Notes: a model not told the origin generated them from the sequence alone. 64,000 bases of DNA from Favolaschia claudopus (GCA_037176885.1 JAWWNJ010000235.1:153917-217916), one strand, 5' to 3'; numbered from the stretch's first letter, positions 10,317 to 24,694 are shown. Numbers and translations are program-made.

Positions 10317-11240
10317 CTAGCTATCTTACCCGAGAATGCATGCATGCATTCCGTGAAACAGGGGCCTGAAGCCACTGGAATCTAAGCCGCCTTTGGCAGC
10401 GTGGGAGGGAATCTAGTCCGCATCAATTTCGATTGGGAAAAGCTCCCTCGAATCACCGGAATCTAAGCCGCCACCCAGAGTATCGTCCCTCAACCCTCTG
10501 CCAACAGGAAAACAAAACAGCACACAGTCAAAGGCACCAACTCGAGAGTGCAAAAGGATTCTTATAGACGAGCCCAAGCCCTTATATTAAATGCGAAAAA
10601 ATTATAGCCAAGTGCGAGCCCTTATAATTAATGCCAATTAAAATCATTATTATAGTCAGCGCTCCAGCACTATAAGGACAGTGCAGAAAAATATTGTTGG
10701 AACCAAATATGTCCCAAATGGCTTACAAACCATGGTAGTGTCACCGCGAATGGCCCAACAGGTCTCGTTGACTTGCTATATGGCTTCGAACGGAAACCGT
10801 AGGGCCAAAACCGAAACTCTGATAGCAGAGTCAATTCTCTACTGATTGCCTTGGGTCTAGGCTCGAATTGAAGCGTTTGAATGCCGCTACAAGGCTACAC
10901 TGCCAGCGCTCGCATTGAACCAAGTCAAGGTACTCAGGTATTGGGACGTGTTGAATATATTCAGTCATTTGCTTGAAGAGACGAGTACACTGCATCGATT
11001 GAATACATCTCACTGATAGGGCTTGAAAGCCACAAATTATAGGTCTCTGATGTCCTGGCAAGGTTTAGGGATATCGACTTCAACGGGTATAGACACTGCG
11101 TAGAAGGAACACACATCGAACACTGCAATCGAACGAATACGGGATCCAGCAAGGCAACACCAGAGCAGGGACGTTAAGGTTGGTGACAACACCACAACAC
11201 GGACGTTAAGGTTAGCGACCCCCACTCCCCCGACGGAATT
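10317..11240 (+). mobile_element. Head element, subfamily E (truncated, 924 bp)
   Basis: Starts CT|AGCTATCTTACC. The palindrome GAATGCATGCATGCATTC is perfect. The subfamily word GGAATCTAAGCCGCC is present twice, with a weaker copy between. A type II body follows, with paired ACGTTAAGGTT at 11171 and 11203. It breaks at 11240, inside the conserved CCCCCGACGGAATTC(ACC) block. Confidence 0.8.
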
Positions 11241-11867
11241 CTATTGGGAGCGGCCCCAATCGGCCAGAAGGCTTGTAAATATTAGTGGCCCGGGGAACCA
11301 TTACTTCAAAAAACTTGGTTTTTTCTCGTAGGGTGAGATCCCCTCTTGCCCCTGATTCTTTAAGTACCACTTTAATATCCTAGCTATTGTCTATTATAGA
11401 AAAAACCGGACCCTAATCCTGTTTTTACTTCATTCAACCAAAACTAACTTCAATCGGTTCCAGAAAAAACTGCTCAAACAAACTGTTTAATGATCCGTTT
11501 GCTCTGATCTAACCACATATTCTTGAACACACATATCAAGCCTACTACCTCCCAAAATTTCAAGTCAATCGGACATGTCCCACCCATTATATACCTACAT
11601 CCATCCTGCGAGGGTGAAAGGTCAAAAAATTCAACCGTCGCTTCATTCTTACAAGTTCAATGACCGAATTTGGACAAGATTTTGATACCATCAGAAAGCC
11701 CTTGATCGTAGCTTTCTGAACATATACACCATGTATTTTAGACACCACTTTGAAGTATTAGAATGAATACCTTTTACAGATGAACCCAAAAGAGACCCGA
11801 AAACAATCTATCAGATACAGGATCTCAAGCAAAAAAACCGTTTCCCACGGTCGCTTTCAGTGTCCCC

Positions 11868-12305
11868 GCCACGCCGACCCCTTTCTCGGGAACTTCCGCC
11901 ACTTCCCACCACTACGGCCACTTCACTTGCCACTCCCGCCACTTCCCGCCCACTCCCGCCACTCTCCTAGGGCGTGTCTCGGCAATTGCCGCCACTCACC
12001 AAACACAACCACCAGTTGCCCGCAAAAACACACCGGCCACACCGCCCACTCCTGACACTTGCCCGCCGTGTTTCTCCGAAGTGTCTGCCACTTCCCACGG
12101 TTCTCGCCCGCCACTCGGCCACTCCTGCGTCAATTTCTGCCACTCCCGCCCTTTTCGTCGGACGTACTCGGCGATCGTTCAAATCACTCACAAACAAAGT
12201 CATTTTCGTACACAGTGTCCCCCGCCACTCGCCCCCACCACTCTGGACACTCGCCGGCCACTCCCGCCACTTTCCCACCCCTCCCCCCACTCCCCACCCC
12301 CACTC
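11868..12305 (+). repeat. Degenerate CCGCCACTCC-type low-complexity tract
   Basis: The word GCCACT(C/T)CC recurs at irregular short spacing over about 440 bp, interrupted by unrelated sequence, as in a decayed minisatellite. It produces the long Pro/His/Ser frames seen on both strands. Confidence 0.65.
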
Positions 12306-12319
12306 GTCTTCCACCGCAG

Positions 12320-15300
12320 CTTATTTTCGGCGTTTCCCGACACGCCGACGATCGCCGACGGTCAATCAGTGCCGTCATCAACTCTCTTGCCTTCCACCAC
12401 CACCATCGACGACTTCGTCCCACAACGACCAACAACACGACTCCCTCCCGCCACCCCGTCTTGCCGTCTGCCGCCTGCCCCTCTCCTGCCGCCACCGACT
12501 CGTCCCGCGTCGATTTGTCCGCTGTCACCAACACCACCAAACAACTTAACGTCCCCAATCCATTCCTTCCTTCTTCCCTCCTCCCCGCCCTCCCGCCGTA
12601 TGCTTATTATCACTATTTCTTCACTCAGGTCAGTCATACCTGCCCTCCCCTTATCCTCATCACGGCTAAAACTAGTTATTCTTCCAGACTTCTCATTGTT
12701 CCCGCATCTCACTCGCAGCGTCCGCTCGCTCCCCGTTGGCGCACATCGTGCATCCCCTCCGTCGACCTCGCCTTTGCGCATCCACGCCGACTCGACATCT
12801 CTTCTTCCGGAGTCCGCGAGCCTTGGGTTGTGATGTAGGAATAGAAGATTATCGGTGCGTTTCCCTATTCCTTTACTTTTCTTCTTCCCAGCGCTTCTCC
12901 CTCTTCCCCTGTCATTTCCACACAACTCACACTACCCACTTCGCTTTTGAGCCGCCATTCTCACTCCTCAATCCTGCGCTAATACGATTCGCAGCATGAC
13001 TTCGTTCATTCCACCCGACTACGGCTATCCGCGTCGACCACACCGACCTCCTCAACCCGCTCGCTACCCCGACTTCGCCCAACCTTATACCGAACCCTCC
13101 AACACGCCACGCATGTTTGCCGACCCCCCGACGCCCACCTCTCGTCTTCTACATCGACGTCCCATGCATGCGCCACCCCCGCGCTCGCGCCAATTCCCGA
13201 CCGCCATAATACTGCCTTGACCCCTGGAATACGACACCCCGACCCCCTGACGCTCACCCACGATGACACCGCCCTAAACGCGCTCAAACCACCCGTCGCC
13301 GTCTCACCGCCGCCTTCCGCCATGTCTCCCGCGCTCTCCCCATGTGTCCACCCCGCCGCCAAACCCTTCTTCTGCAGCGCTCCTCGAATTTCTTCGACGC
13401 AGCGAATCTTCCTATGTTCGCGCGTCGCTTGGTCCGTTTCCGTTCCATTTCTCCCCTTGATTCATTCTACTCATGATCTCTGTTTCCAGATCGACGGATT
13501 CCGCGTCGCCTCGATTTGTTCGCCGACGCCGACATCACTGTTTCAAATAATTCATTGTGATCTACCTGGTACGTTTACTTTACTCATTCCATCATAATCT
13601 CTTTCCTCAACGTCTTCGAAATGCTCGCCGACGCCGTGAGGATTAGATCGCAGTTACAAGGCCGTGGGTTCGCGTAGGAACGCCGGTATGTGCCAATTTT
13701 TCTCGATTCAAACCCGTTGCTTCCCGAACCTCGACTAATTTTGCCAGGAGATTAATCCTCCAATCAACGGTAGCATCAAAAGCTAGCAGTGGGGCATATT
13801 ATTAGGGTAAAATTCTACCGTATCTCACTTGTATTGAATTTGCATAGAATAATTCTTGAATCAAATTGGAATTTCTTTCTTCTATGGCGCGGATTGCACC
13901 CTCCTCGTTCAAGCGAACGTTGTAAGTCCTCGACGTCTTCTTTGGCTCTCCGCTATGATATCAACCTTTTAGTTCCCCGGGAAGTTGCGCGCGATTCCCG
14001 GGAGGAATCTGACCTAAGCCGTCCCTTATGTATGCCCATGGTCTTTGGCGAAATTATTCGAGCGTCGACTGTACAGTGTGAGCGTTCTCTTTTTATTGTT
14101 TCATTTCGGTATGAATTCCGCTCAGCTCTGCACATGTAACCCTAACTCGTCTACTTGGTTTACAATTTGGTTTGTTGGGATATCTCTCCCGCCCCCTGTT
14201 CCCTCCCCGCCCGCCGATACATGGATCCTCTTTCCCACATCCGCATATTCTCCCCGGCACGACATGGGATGAATTACCATGCACAAGGTACGTGGATACC
14301 GTCTGGAGTTTATTCTATTCCATTCTTCCACGCTCCGCTCAAGCAAGGTGGTATTTGTGAGTCTCGTTCCCAAGATTCTTCAGAAATTCTTCTTATGCTG
14401 TCTCATGACCCAAACTAACTGTTTCAGAACGATCTGAACCTTCCGGGATATCACATAGGTGCGCCCGAAGAAGCTGCTTTCCATCTACAAACTGTATACA
14501 AGCACATAATCGTTGGTCTTGCAAACATCGAGGAGGGGTACGCCTTTGAATCAAGTTTGAATGCCAGAGACGACGAGTTATCGTTACCGCGAACTCATGT
14601 TCATTCTTTGACATAATCTTTATACTCCCTCTTTCCTCCTCTCCTTTTCTTTGCCTTTGCCTTTGCCATGGCCTTCCTCTCTATGCCTACTTCCTCTAAG
14701 TGCTCTTTGTTGAGACTCCCTTTCATCGGCTATATTCGGCGATTTCGGGAATCGCCGACAAGTCAAATCAACAACGTACAGAAAAGCCAGATACCAGTAC
14801 CATTTTCCCCTTAGACCATCACCAACACTAGCGGGGACCTCTCACTACTTTCCAACTACACTCTTCCCCCTCCCACCACACCCGCCCTCGCCTCCGCTTG
14901 ATATTCGGCGTTTCCTGACAAACCGATCGACGATCAATCAATGCCGTCATCAACCTTGTTGCCTTCCACCATGACCATCGACGACTTTGTCCCACAACGA
15001 CTAACAACGACGCCCCTGCCGCCGCACGCTAACGCGGTCAGAACGCGACTCGTCTCCCGCCGTCACCGACTCGTTCCTCACCGCCGTCTCTGGTTTCCGT
15101 AAACAACGTCAAACCCAGCCCACACCTCTCTCTCCTTCCTACTCTCCTTCCTCCGCGCCGCCTCGTCCCTTTGCCAACTATGACTATTCCTCTACCTAGG
15201 TCAGTCGTGTTCTCCCTCCCCCTATCCTAGCTACAGCTAAAACTAGTCATTACACCAGATTTTCTTGTACCCGCGCGTGCCACTCGCGCCCTCCTCTTTC

Positions 15301-16700
15301 TCCGCGTCGCGTCGGCGTGCCTCCCGCGCAGAACATCCCCTCCAAACTCGCGTTTGTCATTTGCGGCCACTCGAAGCCTCTTTTTCCGCAGTCGTTGAGG
15401 ACCGGATTTTCGCGTAGGAATAGAAAATTCTAGGTGCGTTCTCATATTCCTTTCCTTTCTCCTTCCATTGCATAACCCCGCTAAGCTTAACCACTGCACG
15501 CTTCTTGAATCGTTACCTATACCTTTTTAATACAACTTAACTCTCTCTTAACACGATTCACAGCTCAACTTCGTTACCCGCTCTACCTCGCTGCCGCGCT
15601 CTCCACATCCACCTCGCCGACTCCGAAGCAATCTGTGCCATCCCGGCCTCAGCCCGCCCTTCCTCAAGCCCTCGCTCATCTTAAATCTCTCCAAACACAC
15701 ACAACGCCGATTCCTTGCCTTCGACATCGCTACCCCATGCCTACGCCCTTCCCACCAATCCCTCCGCTCGCGCCGCGCTCCTTTCGCATCCCCGACTCCC
15801 CTGATGCTACTTTGACAACTGAAAGACGAGACTTAGCCTTTATGCAACGATGACTCTGACCTCGACGCACTCACTTCCCCTGCCGCCGTCACCGCTCAAC
15901 TACCAACACCACCACCTCTCCAGCGCTCTCCCGATGTACCCCTCGTTCAACACGCCGCCCTCCTTCCTCAATGCTCCTTGCATCTCCTTCGACGCAACGT
16001 AGGTTTCCTATTTTTCTTCGCTCATTCTTCCAATATCTGCCTCGTATCCAACAAACTGACACGAACTGCATATAGATTAGTGGATTCGATTTCGTCGCGA
16101 TGGTCACCCATTTCACCGCACGTCTTCGTCGAAGTTTACAATGCGTTGATCACCGAGGTATGTCGTCCTTCCTCTTCCTATTTCGATGCTTTTAATTCTT
16201 TCTCTACACCTCAAACTCTTCACCAACACCCTCCCAGTTGACCCGCAGTTGCTACACGGTATATTCGAGTTGGAATGGGCGGTACGTTTTGATTTCATCG
16301 ATTTCAACTTGTAAGCACTCTTTTCTTTACCGCTTTGCGATCCTCAACTAATTCTGGCACCAGATCGGTCCCCGCCCGACCGTTAGCCTGAAGATTCATG
16401 AGTCGGGCGCAATGCCAGGGTAAATTCCTACTTCATCGCACTCGTATTGAACTTGTATAGAATAATGATTTGAACTCAATCAAATTAAATTCTTCTGTCT
16501 TCCATGGCTCGACACGGGGAATGATCTTAAGTGCGGATTGCACCCTTCGCCTTCGATCGAACCTCAATAAGTTTCGTCGTCCTTGCGACGCGATGTCATC
16601 CCTTCAGTTTTCCCGGGAGCTGCGCGCGAATCCCGGGAAGATTTGGCCATCCCATCTCTACTCTTTCTCGCAGCGTATGTTTTATATATATTTTTTGCGT
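12320..16700 (+). repeat. Diverged direct duplication, offset about 2.6 kb
   Basis: Segments of 12320-14060 match 14895-16700 in the same order. Examples are the CGGCGTTTCC...AATCAATGCCGTCATCAAC block (12330 and 14905), GGCTAAAACTAGT-like words (12664 and 15235), GTAGGAATAGAA (12835 and 15413), GTATTGAA(T/C)TTG(C/T)ATAGAATAAT (13830 and 16446), and a CCCGGG hairpin with a GCGCGCGA loop (13977 and 16613). The offset grows from about 2,573 to 2,636 bp through indels. Clearly homologous but old. Confidence 0.75.
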
Positions 16701-19700
16701 TGTTGAATTTGAAACTAATATCAGGTCTGATCTACGCCCCCTTGCTCCGACGATCGCGGTCGAACACCCTACGTGCATGGGATGTAAGAGTTGTATTCAT
16801 CTCCTTATACGTCAACACTCTAACGATTTCAGGTAGCGTTCCTGAATTGATTTTCTGGTTTCCAACTCCACGAACTCCGGTGCGCGATTGAGGTCAAGAG
16901 TTAATGGATGTGTCGTCCAGACCACATTCAAGCAGCTTGGTTATCCTTGAATCAATCGGTACTTCAATCCTTGGACCGACTCGATCGACGGTTCCTCCAT
17001 TTGTACACGTCGACTCTCTTCTGTCACCACCGAAAAATCGACTATCTTTTCACAACAACGTCGCTGCGAATCTCTTGCGACCGCTTCCCCGCGCCTGTGA
17101 ATTTCGACGCTATTGCCGCGAACAATTCCAGATACAAGAATATGTCGTGTTCGCGATTGATAGAAACGAACACTAGCAAGTTTGACTTGTCAGCGTTACC
17201 ACTCACCTCTCACTGCTATATCGGTTCGTCCACCGCACAATTGTCGTCGTGTTATTTCTTCTTACATCTCATTTGACCACATTTCCCATAGTTCCATCCT
17301 CGTATCTCTTTGCTTTAACAACCTGAACGCCGTGCCGCTCGAGTCAGTTCACTTTGCTAGGCTCTATCCACAAATCCCCAGCCACGGCGAGCAAATGTCA
17401 TCTGTACTAACCCTAATTTCGCTAATCACCCACTACCTGCTGACACCACCGAGCTGGAAATACTTGATACGGGCGTTCGTGACGCCGTGAGCCGGGAGTG
17501 CATGAAGCAGGGGTGCGTTTGCTTGTTTTGTGACATCTCTTTCCAGATATCTAACGCGTCGTACTTTGTAGTTATGTCGTCCTATCCTTTTAGTACTCCT
17601 GGTCTGTGTTTTATATCCTTCCTTCTACCCCATCCGAGTCGTTCTCAACTTATTGTCTCGACCAGCCTCGTTGGAAGTCCTGGCTCATTCCGCCGGTGGT
17701 TGCCGCAATGTCTCCCAACCCCTTTGACCCCATTAATAGGCGGTGACGGTTGGGATTCAATATCGCGGGAAGTACTCAGCAATCCACTTAAGCCTCAATG
17801 TTATTGGAAGCCCTCGTTCAAGTAAACTCTCGATTCATTGTTTCGCTTTCCTTTCGATCTCTGACTTCACCATATTCTCAAGCGTCGTCAGCATCCGACT
17901 AGCCCCTGGATCACTCAGTTGAAATTCGTCGCTGGGGCATTCCGGTGGCGTTCAGCTAAACGGACGGGTAAGCTCAACCTACACTTTTTCTCCACGTCAC
18001 CCACTCAGCTTATCGCAGCCTCGTTCAGCATTGATTAGAACAATGCTGGAGCCGTCACCTCAACGTGGAAGCTGGATTGAATAGTGCGCATGGTACATCC
18101 TCTCTCAGTTTATTTTGACTTTTGTTAGTCTCGTTCTTTCCGCCAGATCTCTCAATTTTCTTATCAACATCCCTCATACTTGTGCGGCCATATTGCGGAC
18201 TCTATTTCTTCGTGCTGAAACTGTAGCTTGTGCCAAATTTACCGAATTGTGCGCCGGCATCGACAAACCGCCTCCCCGAACCGATTTTAGCGCTTGCGCA
18301 GCCACCTCGGCGCTTCGCTATCTGGGTTCGCATTACGTACCCTGCTCTAGAGAAAGGTACGTAAATATTTCCTGCCTTTTGCCTCATCGCCCTTGCAACG
18401 AGCCCTGCTCATTCTTGTCACCCAAGGTGCCGAAAAGTATCATGTAAGACCATTTCAATTCAATTCGCTTCTTTTGGCCAGCTCATTACCTTCCCGACCC
18501 ACCCTCTCACTACGCGCCCGCATTATAAACTATTTGGCTGATGGGTTTGGTGAAGGCTTTTCGCTCACTGCACTTCCAGTTTGAATTACACACACATCTC
18601 ATACAGCATCGATTCTACGTCAACGGCGATTTTTTTGCTTGCTCAAAATCGGTGCGTCTGTAATTCTCAGTTCCATGCCCACCTGTTATTTCACCCGGGT
18701 ACTCAACGCTTACCGACTGCTTGGTCCACCTAGCCTCGACATCGCTTCTCCTGGCCATTTATATTTCTATTCTCCGTGCTTCATGATCGCTCTTCTTCAA
18801 TTCCATTCCATTCTGTGAGTTCATTGGAATGTTCTCTGGTCCGTTCCGTTTCCGTTTAGGTTCTGCCTTTCGTCGATTATACTGATGATGTACTTACAGA
18901 TCAGTGGATTCAAGGACGTCTCGATGGATGGTCCTTCATCTCACCGCCAATGCCCACGCGCGTACAGCACCACTTCAAGTAACATATCCGACCCGTTCCA
19001 TTTGAATTTCGAACCTGTGGGTCCCAAGCTGATTTGCTTTCAGACGAAGCTGGAGCAAAATCATCAAGCGGTAAATCACTTGTGAAACTCGACTACTTTT
19101 CCGTCGTTTGAATTTGCGTCGCGCCTTCATTGGCACGTCTCACACTACTATCTCTTCGCATTTGCAACTCATTTTTGTTTCTTCCGCAGCGCCCACCGTT
19201 TTTCTTACGCTTGCCTTGATTGCCGCCTCCCCCCGCAGATATTATCCGATACAACACCTGTAAGCAATCAAGATCATTGTACCGTGCACTCATTCATCAT
19301 TTTAGAGTACCTATGCGGCGCAAGATTCAAGTTCAAATTTAACCCTGATCCGCTACGTGTACTTCTTGCTATCTCGCTAATTCTGTTACGCCTAAGGTCT
19401 CTAGTGTTAGGTTAGGACTTCAATGCCGCGTATTCTAGCCCACGGCTTAGCATTCGCAACCAAAGCTATATACATTTGACTCATGAAGCTAACATCGCTG
19501 CTGGTACGTATGCATTCATTTCCCTTGCCATCCTCACCGCTATCTCCCCATCGGCGTATTCGACACAGGAAATTCAGCTTGGATTCGCCACGTTTTCTGA
19601 CTCGGCACTGAAGTTCGTCGCCTTTCGTTCATTACCTTTCATTCATCCATCTTGACTCCCAGCACAAAGACTCTCAACGTGTTCGTTTTCTCCCTATCTC

Positions 19701-21474
19701 GTTCTCAGTCAGTTTTGATCTGATTCACTTGTTCCCCCACATTCGTTCTGATTAGCGAAGCAGCCTCGCGCCGCTAAAATTCTATCGTTCTGTGATTTCT
19801 TTCTCATCTCATGGCTTCCAATTTATAACCATAGGCATCGCTATTCATTCAGTTCTCAAAAATAGGTGAAAACTTCTGACTTGAACCGAATCCGAATCTT
19901 CCCCCGAGCAGCGAGTATTCCAAAGTTCCTCCGATTCTCTTGGAAATCCTGGTATCCGACTTCAATATTTTAAATTTCCTCCCTCGATGAACAGACACTG
20001 ATCTCATTCAGAGTCTCATGGAGCCATCGTCAAGGCGAAGTTAGCTGGATAGCGAAACCGGTGGGTACGTCAATGCGAGCGTCCCCAACAGGCAACCGCA
20101 GGTATAGAATGAATTCTCCGAGAGTAGCCACCGATGATATCCACTCAAATACACTTACATTATGTGCAAAGAGTCGATCTTCATTCAACATAAAAAATAC
20201 GCGATGAAACATTCTGTCTATGCCACGGAAGGACTCGCCCAAGATAGAACTTCCGTTGACATTACGGATCATCACTTGACTACGTTCAAATTGCATGTAT
20301 AATGAGTGTTTGTCTATAAAACTTAGTATTGGAGTGAGATTTGCTAGCTCACCGTGTACATTGTAGCCTTGGTTGGGAAATCCTCTCAGCTCTGGGAGTT
20401 GAACGTACCAAGTCCCCGGGAAATAACAGCTTTTCCCGGGAGAATGTCCCACTCATTGAGTTTTAATTCCCGAACTCTATTCCTTCCTCTTTATTCTATC
20501 CTCTCCTTATTCAAACTTTTGCACGAGATTCATAGAGCCGAACGCCAATAAGTGTGTGAGCCTGGCTTCAGCCGGAAAGCACAGCCACCATCATGATGAA
20601 AGGTCACATCATCTGATCCCCACACCTGTCTTCCACGCTCATCCTCCAAATCTTCTCGCCACCCTTCGCCACCAAATCTCGCCTACTCTACCCCTGGCCT
20701 CAATTCAAGCACACGCTTCGACTTCAGGTCAAGCAGCAGGTAGACTTCCAGTCCCTGCTCGACGCTCGACTTCGTGTCGCGTCACTGTTCACTCGCTAGT
20801 CGACGGGCTCCGAGTCCTTTTTCTTCTTCAACCACCTTGCTCAGGTCAGCGCTGTCACCACAAATTTAGCTCTTCCGCTCTCTCTTCGTTATACCACTTC
20901 CATATCAAGGCTCAACATTTTATTCAATCCCCAGCTAGAAACCATTTCGGCGGCTCAGCAACCTCAATCTCTATTCCCCGTTGACGCTTGTCCACAACTT
21001 CGCTGATAAATTGTACATACAGTACGTTTGCTGTGTGAAAAACCTTCGAACTCTCTATAACTGTCGGATCGTAGACGTTTAATCCTCAAGACATCTTTTT
21101 GTTACCTTCGCGAATCGGTGTGTGTATACAAAGTAGGTTACCGAGCGCTGAATTTTTTCGACGCTGTCTAGAAATTTGGTTCTCGGCGCCGTTAAGAGAC
21201 GTATTCTGCTGGTCGCAATATTGAGGACTAGCCTGCTTGTGGACCTGTTTTTTCTTTGATACTCGACGGACGTAAGGCTTCGTTTTTGCTGTTCCGCGTA
21301 ACCTATTCACGACAATACACAGGTCCACGCATTGTCCAACCCTCACGAAATCGCGCCTCTGGCCCCCGGTACGTTTCAATCGTCGCCCTACTTTTTTTTC
21401 TGAGATTGAAACTCCGCTGACAGCAAGCTTCTTTTCTTCTTTCTCTTTCTACTCGCTTCCTCTGAGCTGCAAAG

Positions 21475-24400
21475 ATGAGGTTGGTGGCTTTCAAATCCTA
21501 CTTAGCACTAGCTGACCTCTATTCAGCGGGTCAAACGCACGCGCACCGTGGTACTGCTCCCGATGCCAAGGCGAGGTCACGCAGGACAAAAAAATACCAT
21601 CAACGCGTAGCTCACCAGGACACTACCGATGTCGCGTACCCCGACGAAAAACCACAAACGTTCCATCGGACTCTCGGAAAATTCTCGTGCAAACGGTGCG
21701 AGTTTACGCCCTGTGAAGACCCCGCTCGACTCGGCGACCATGTCCGCCTCTGCAGGGCTCCCGACCCCGTGCTTATCTCACAGCATCGGGATCCCCCATC
21801 CAAACCTACCGAATATTTGCGCCAGTCCACGGTAGATCTTACCCATCCCACCTCTCCGATCCCTGGTCTTGGTATTCGTCGTCCATCCTTCCCAATTACA
21901 CGTACAGTGCACCCTCCACCCCGCCCTAATCTTGCCAACTTCCCAGTCATTGACCCGCGAAATTACCTTCGTATTCCCGAACCATCGACGATAACCACGC
22001 ACGAAACAATTCCGCTGAGGTCTTATAGCATAATAATCAACACCGAACTCGGCATCATTATCTGCGTCAATTGCGGCAAATCTGTCACGCCACGAGGTGT
22101 TGTTGAGCATATACGCGCGCACGCAGGCGCGGTCGTCGACGTTCCCTCCAATCTCGGTGCCACCCTGGAGGAAACTTTCAGCCTCACTAACTGGAAGGAT
22201 GTTGCCTTCCCGCGCGGCATTCGAGCCCCAATTTATGGCCTCCTGATTTTTCCCAACGCGTTCTTCTTCTGCGGTCGATGCGGCCATGGCTATAGCAGCG
22301 AATCGTCGCTCGGCACGCATCAATCCTCTCCCGAATGCCCCCGCGTCGACGACGAACCCAATGAACACTTCCTTGCGTATGGCCAGGCGTTTGCGTTCAC
22401 CACATCCAAGTTCGCCGTCGATATTGAAGCCTTGACTCGTCGAGACACTTCTAGCTTTGATGCCGCTGAGTTATACATGACGACTTTCGCCCCTCCTCCG
22501 GATTACTCGCGTCTTCCGGTCTCTCTCCCGGTCAATACACAGGATCTCGATCAATTCTTCCATTGCGAAGGCTGGATTGAGCATCTGGCGGGTATGACTC
22601 CGGTTGCGATCAACGCGTTGACTTCTGTTCCAAAAGACAACGAGCACGCATACATCAGCCTTCTTCGCGACTTTATCTTTGGATATTTCACTGAGATTGG
22701 GAAGTTTATTAAGGGTCATTCGTCGCATGGCCTGATGCGAAAAATGGCGCAGGTGTCCGAGTGCGTTGAACCTTCCTTAAACAACTATATCTAATCCCTT
22801 CCTTCCTTCTAGCATCGACTTCGATGGAGAGCTCAGGTGTTTAAATCCCAAGTCATACAAGGACTACGGCCGCGAACTGGTACGTATGCTATATAATTGC
22901 ATCGAGCAGGCGCGTGGTCAAGCCCCTCGAGAATATTATCCATTAACCCCGTCGCAAACCACCTTCCTTCTCGAGCTCCACGGCGTTCTTATCAAACCCC
23001 GCTGTTCCCCCGAAAACGCGACCCCGCATATCCACCGTGTTCTTTTCGAGCTTTTCACCCAACTCAAAGAGCACGGTGCGGTTCCAAACTTCGATCTAAC
23101 CGTCATTTCTTACCTCGTTGCTCGTTCAATGGGGGAGTCTGAGTGGATTCGGACCAGCGAGATTGGACGGGTCGTCGCAAAGCTGATGTGGAGCACACGC
23201 GGAGTCGTATTGTACGAGTTGCAGACGGTCATGGAGGAGGAGAAACTTTCTACGGCGGAGTAGGTTCATATTGTTCTGGAAACTCGAATTGACTGACGAT
23301 TTTATCAGCGCATACCAACGATTCAAAAAATTCCTCACCGATGGGCAAGACTCTGTCTTCACCTATCTTTTCAACACTGCAACACTCCTAAAAAGTATCC
23401 GCGGCGAGGAATACGGCGAAGCACACTCCTTTATCAGCGACGCGCTCGGTCGCGAGTTGACGTTCCGCGGTCATCCCATTAACCTGGACGGATTCCTTGC
23501 GGTGAAGAACGCCCTTGCCGCTGAATACGACAAAATCGTGAAAGAAGAAATTTTTTTCAACCAACAGATTCCCGATTGGTTCAAGCGCGAATTCCACATC
23601 AGCTCATTCGTTGACGACGTTCGCAACAATACTGCCGGGTATTCCTTCATAGATCATCCCCAGAATGGCCTTACTAAATATTTCACCCTTTACGGCGAAT
23701 GGCTTTTGTCCTCCCCACACCGCGCCGCCGAGTTCGCTGACTTTATAGGCGGAGAAATTGTCTGGAAATCCGCTCCCTGTCTCGCTCTACTCAAGAGTTT
23801 CGCTAAACTCCGTCGAATTCTCTGCACTCGTAAAATCATCGACGTCGGTCCCTCCGTTCGCGCTACAGAAATTGCCCGCGATCTCTTGCGTAACGTTTCC
23901 GGCGCGTCGATGCGCAGTCTCCTGATCCTTTTCCATAACATGTGTATCGTCGGAGTGCAGGACAAGACTTCGCATCGCATCTTGAAGAAGCGCTTCACTC
24001 CCGGCGTGGAAGCCTCCGACACGGCCCAGGTTCACCTGGCTAATCTTGTATTCTTTCGGCGTTTCGAATCGGACTTGATTCGTTTCTTTCGAGGCGACGT
24101 CGATGCGAATAGGTATAACATGTATCTCTGGCCTGATCTCAAGGCCAACCTCGACGGTGACACCATCAGCGAGGATCTCGGCGACGCAACAGAGGAGTAC
24201 CTCGGCACTCGCCTTCAGATTCTCGAATTTCGTCACGTCACTTCCGCCTTTCTTCGCTATCACTTTCAAGACGAGGAAGATATCAACAGCGATAGGTTTT
24301 ACGATCTGCTCTCAAACCATAGCACGAAGACGTCCGAGCAACGATACGGGATTAGCCGTGATACGCTTGCTAACGCGCCTATGCACCACATCAAAGGCTG

Positions 24401-24694
24401 CTTGAACGCGACTATTAAATGGCAACACCTCACCCATCTCGACGGCGGCAAGCCGCTAACACTCCAGATTGGCGCCACAATGAAGGTCCTGATTCCAGAA
24501 CTCGCATCCGAGCAGCGCCAATTCATTTCCACCAGTGAACTATGTACACTACTATCATTCACAACATCCTACTGACGTTTCCAAGACTCCATTTCTCGCG
24601 ACGAGATCGAACGAATAATCAATCACGCTCTCGACGCGCGGTCTGTCAGAGAAGAAGATCGACTGAAAACAATTTTGGCCCAAGGACTGGCCCT
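21475..24694 (+). pseudogene. OrsD-type zinc-finger protein, telomere-linked-helicase-like N-terminal part, truncated
   Basis: Four exons read through without a stop: 21475-22760, 22813-23259, 23309-24543 and 24586-24694, joined by GTGCGT..CTAG, GTAGGT..TCAG and GTACAC..CAAG introns. This gives about 1,025 codons, still open where family G begins at 24693. An N-terminal FSCKRCEFTP...LGDHVRLC finger is followed by IICVNCGKSVTP...EHIRAH and FFCGRCGHGY...LGTH, with the spacing of the OrsD/DUF3505 double finger. In fungi that domain is often fused to RecQ-type helicases beside telomeres. No helicase motif lies before the cut, so the helicase is either lost or was never present. The start codon is the first ATG of the open frame; upstream exons cannot be excluded. 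Confidence 0.7.

Larger units (their letters stand above)
11241..21474. other. 10-kb segment without recognisable gene
   Basis: Its left border is abrupt (CTATTGGGAGC, with a small ATTGGG/CCCCAAT inverted repeat). The plus strand is rich in C and T, with many intron-like borders but no long conserved frame. The 250-259-aa frames near 12.1-12.8 kb are Pro/Ser/Thr/His-rich low complexity. Part is a diverged tandem duplication (separate entry). Three hairpins with CCCGGGAA-type arms occur at about 13976-14003, 16610-16640 and 20415-20440. It could be the long 5' region of the OrsD-type gene, decayed genes, or a subtelomeric repeat. I cannot decide. Confidence 0.4.

Noticed and set aside
12059..12925. 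Frames of 190-260 codons rich in Pro, Ser, Thr and His.
   Set aside because: Open on several frames of both strands at once over C-rich low-complexity DNA; no domain.
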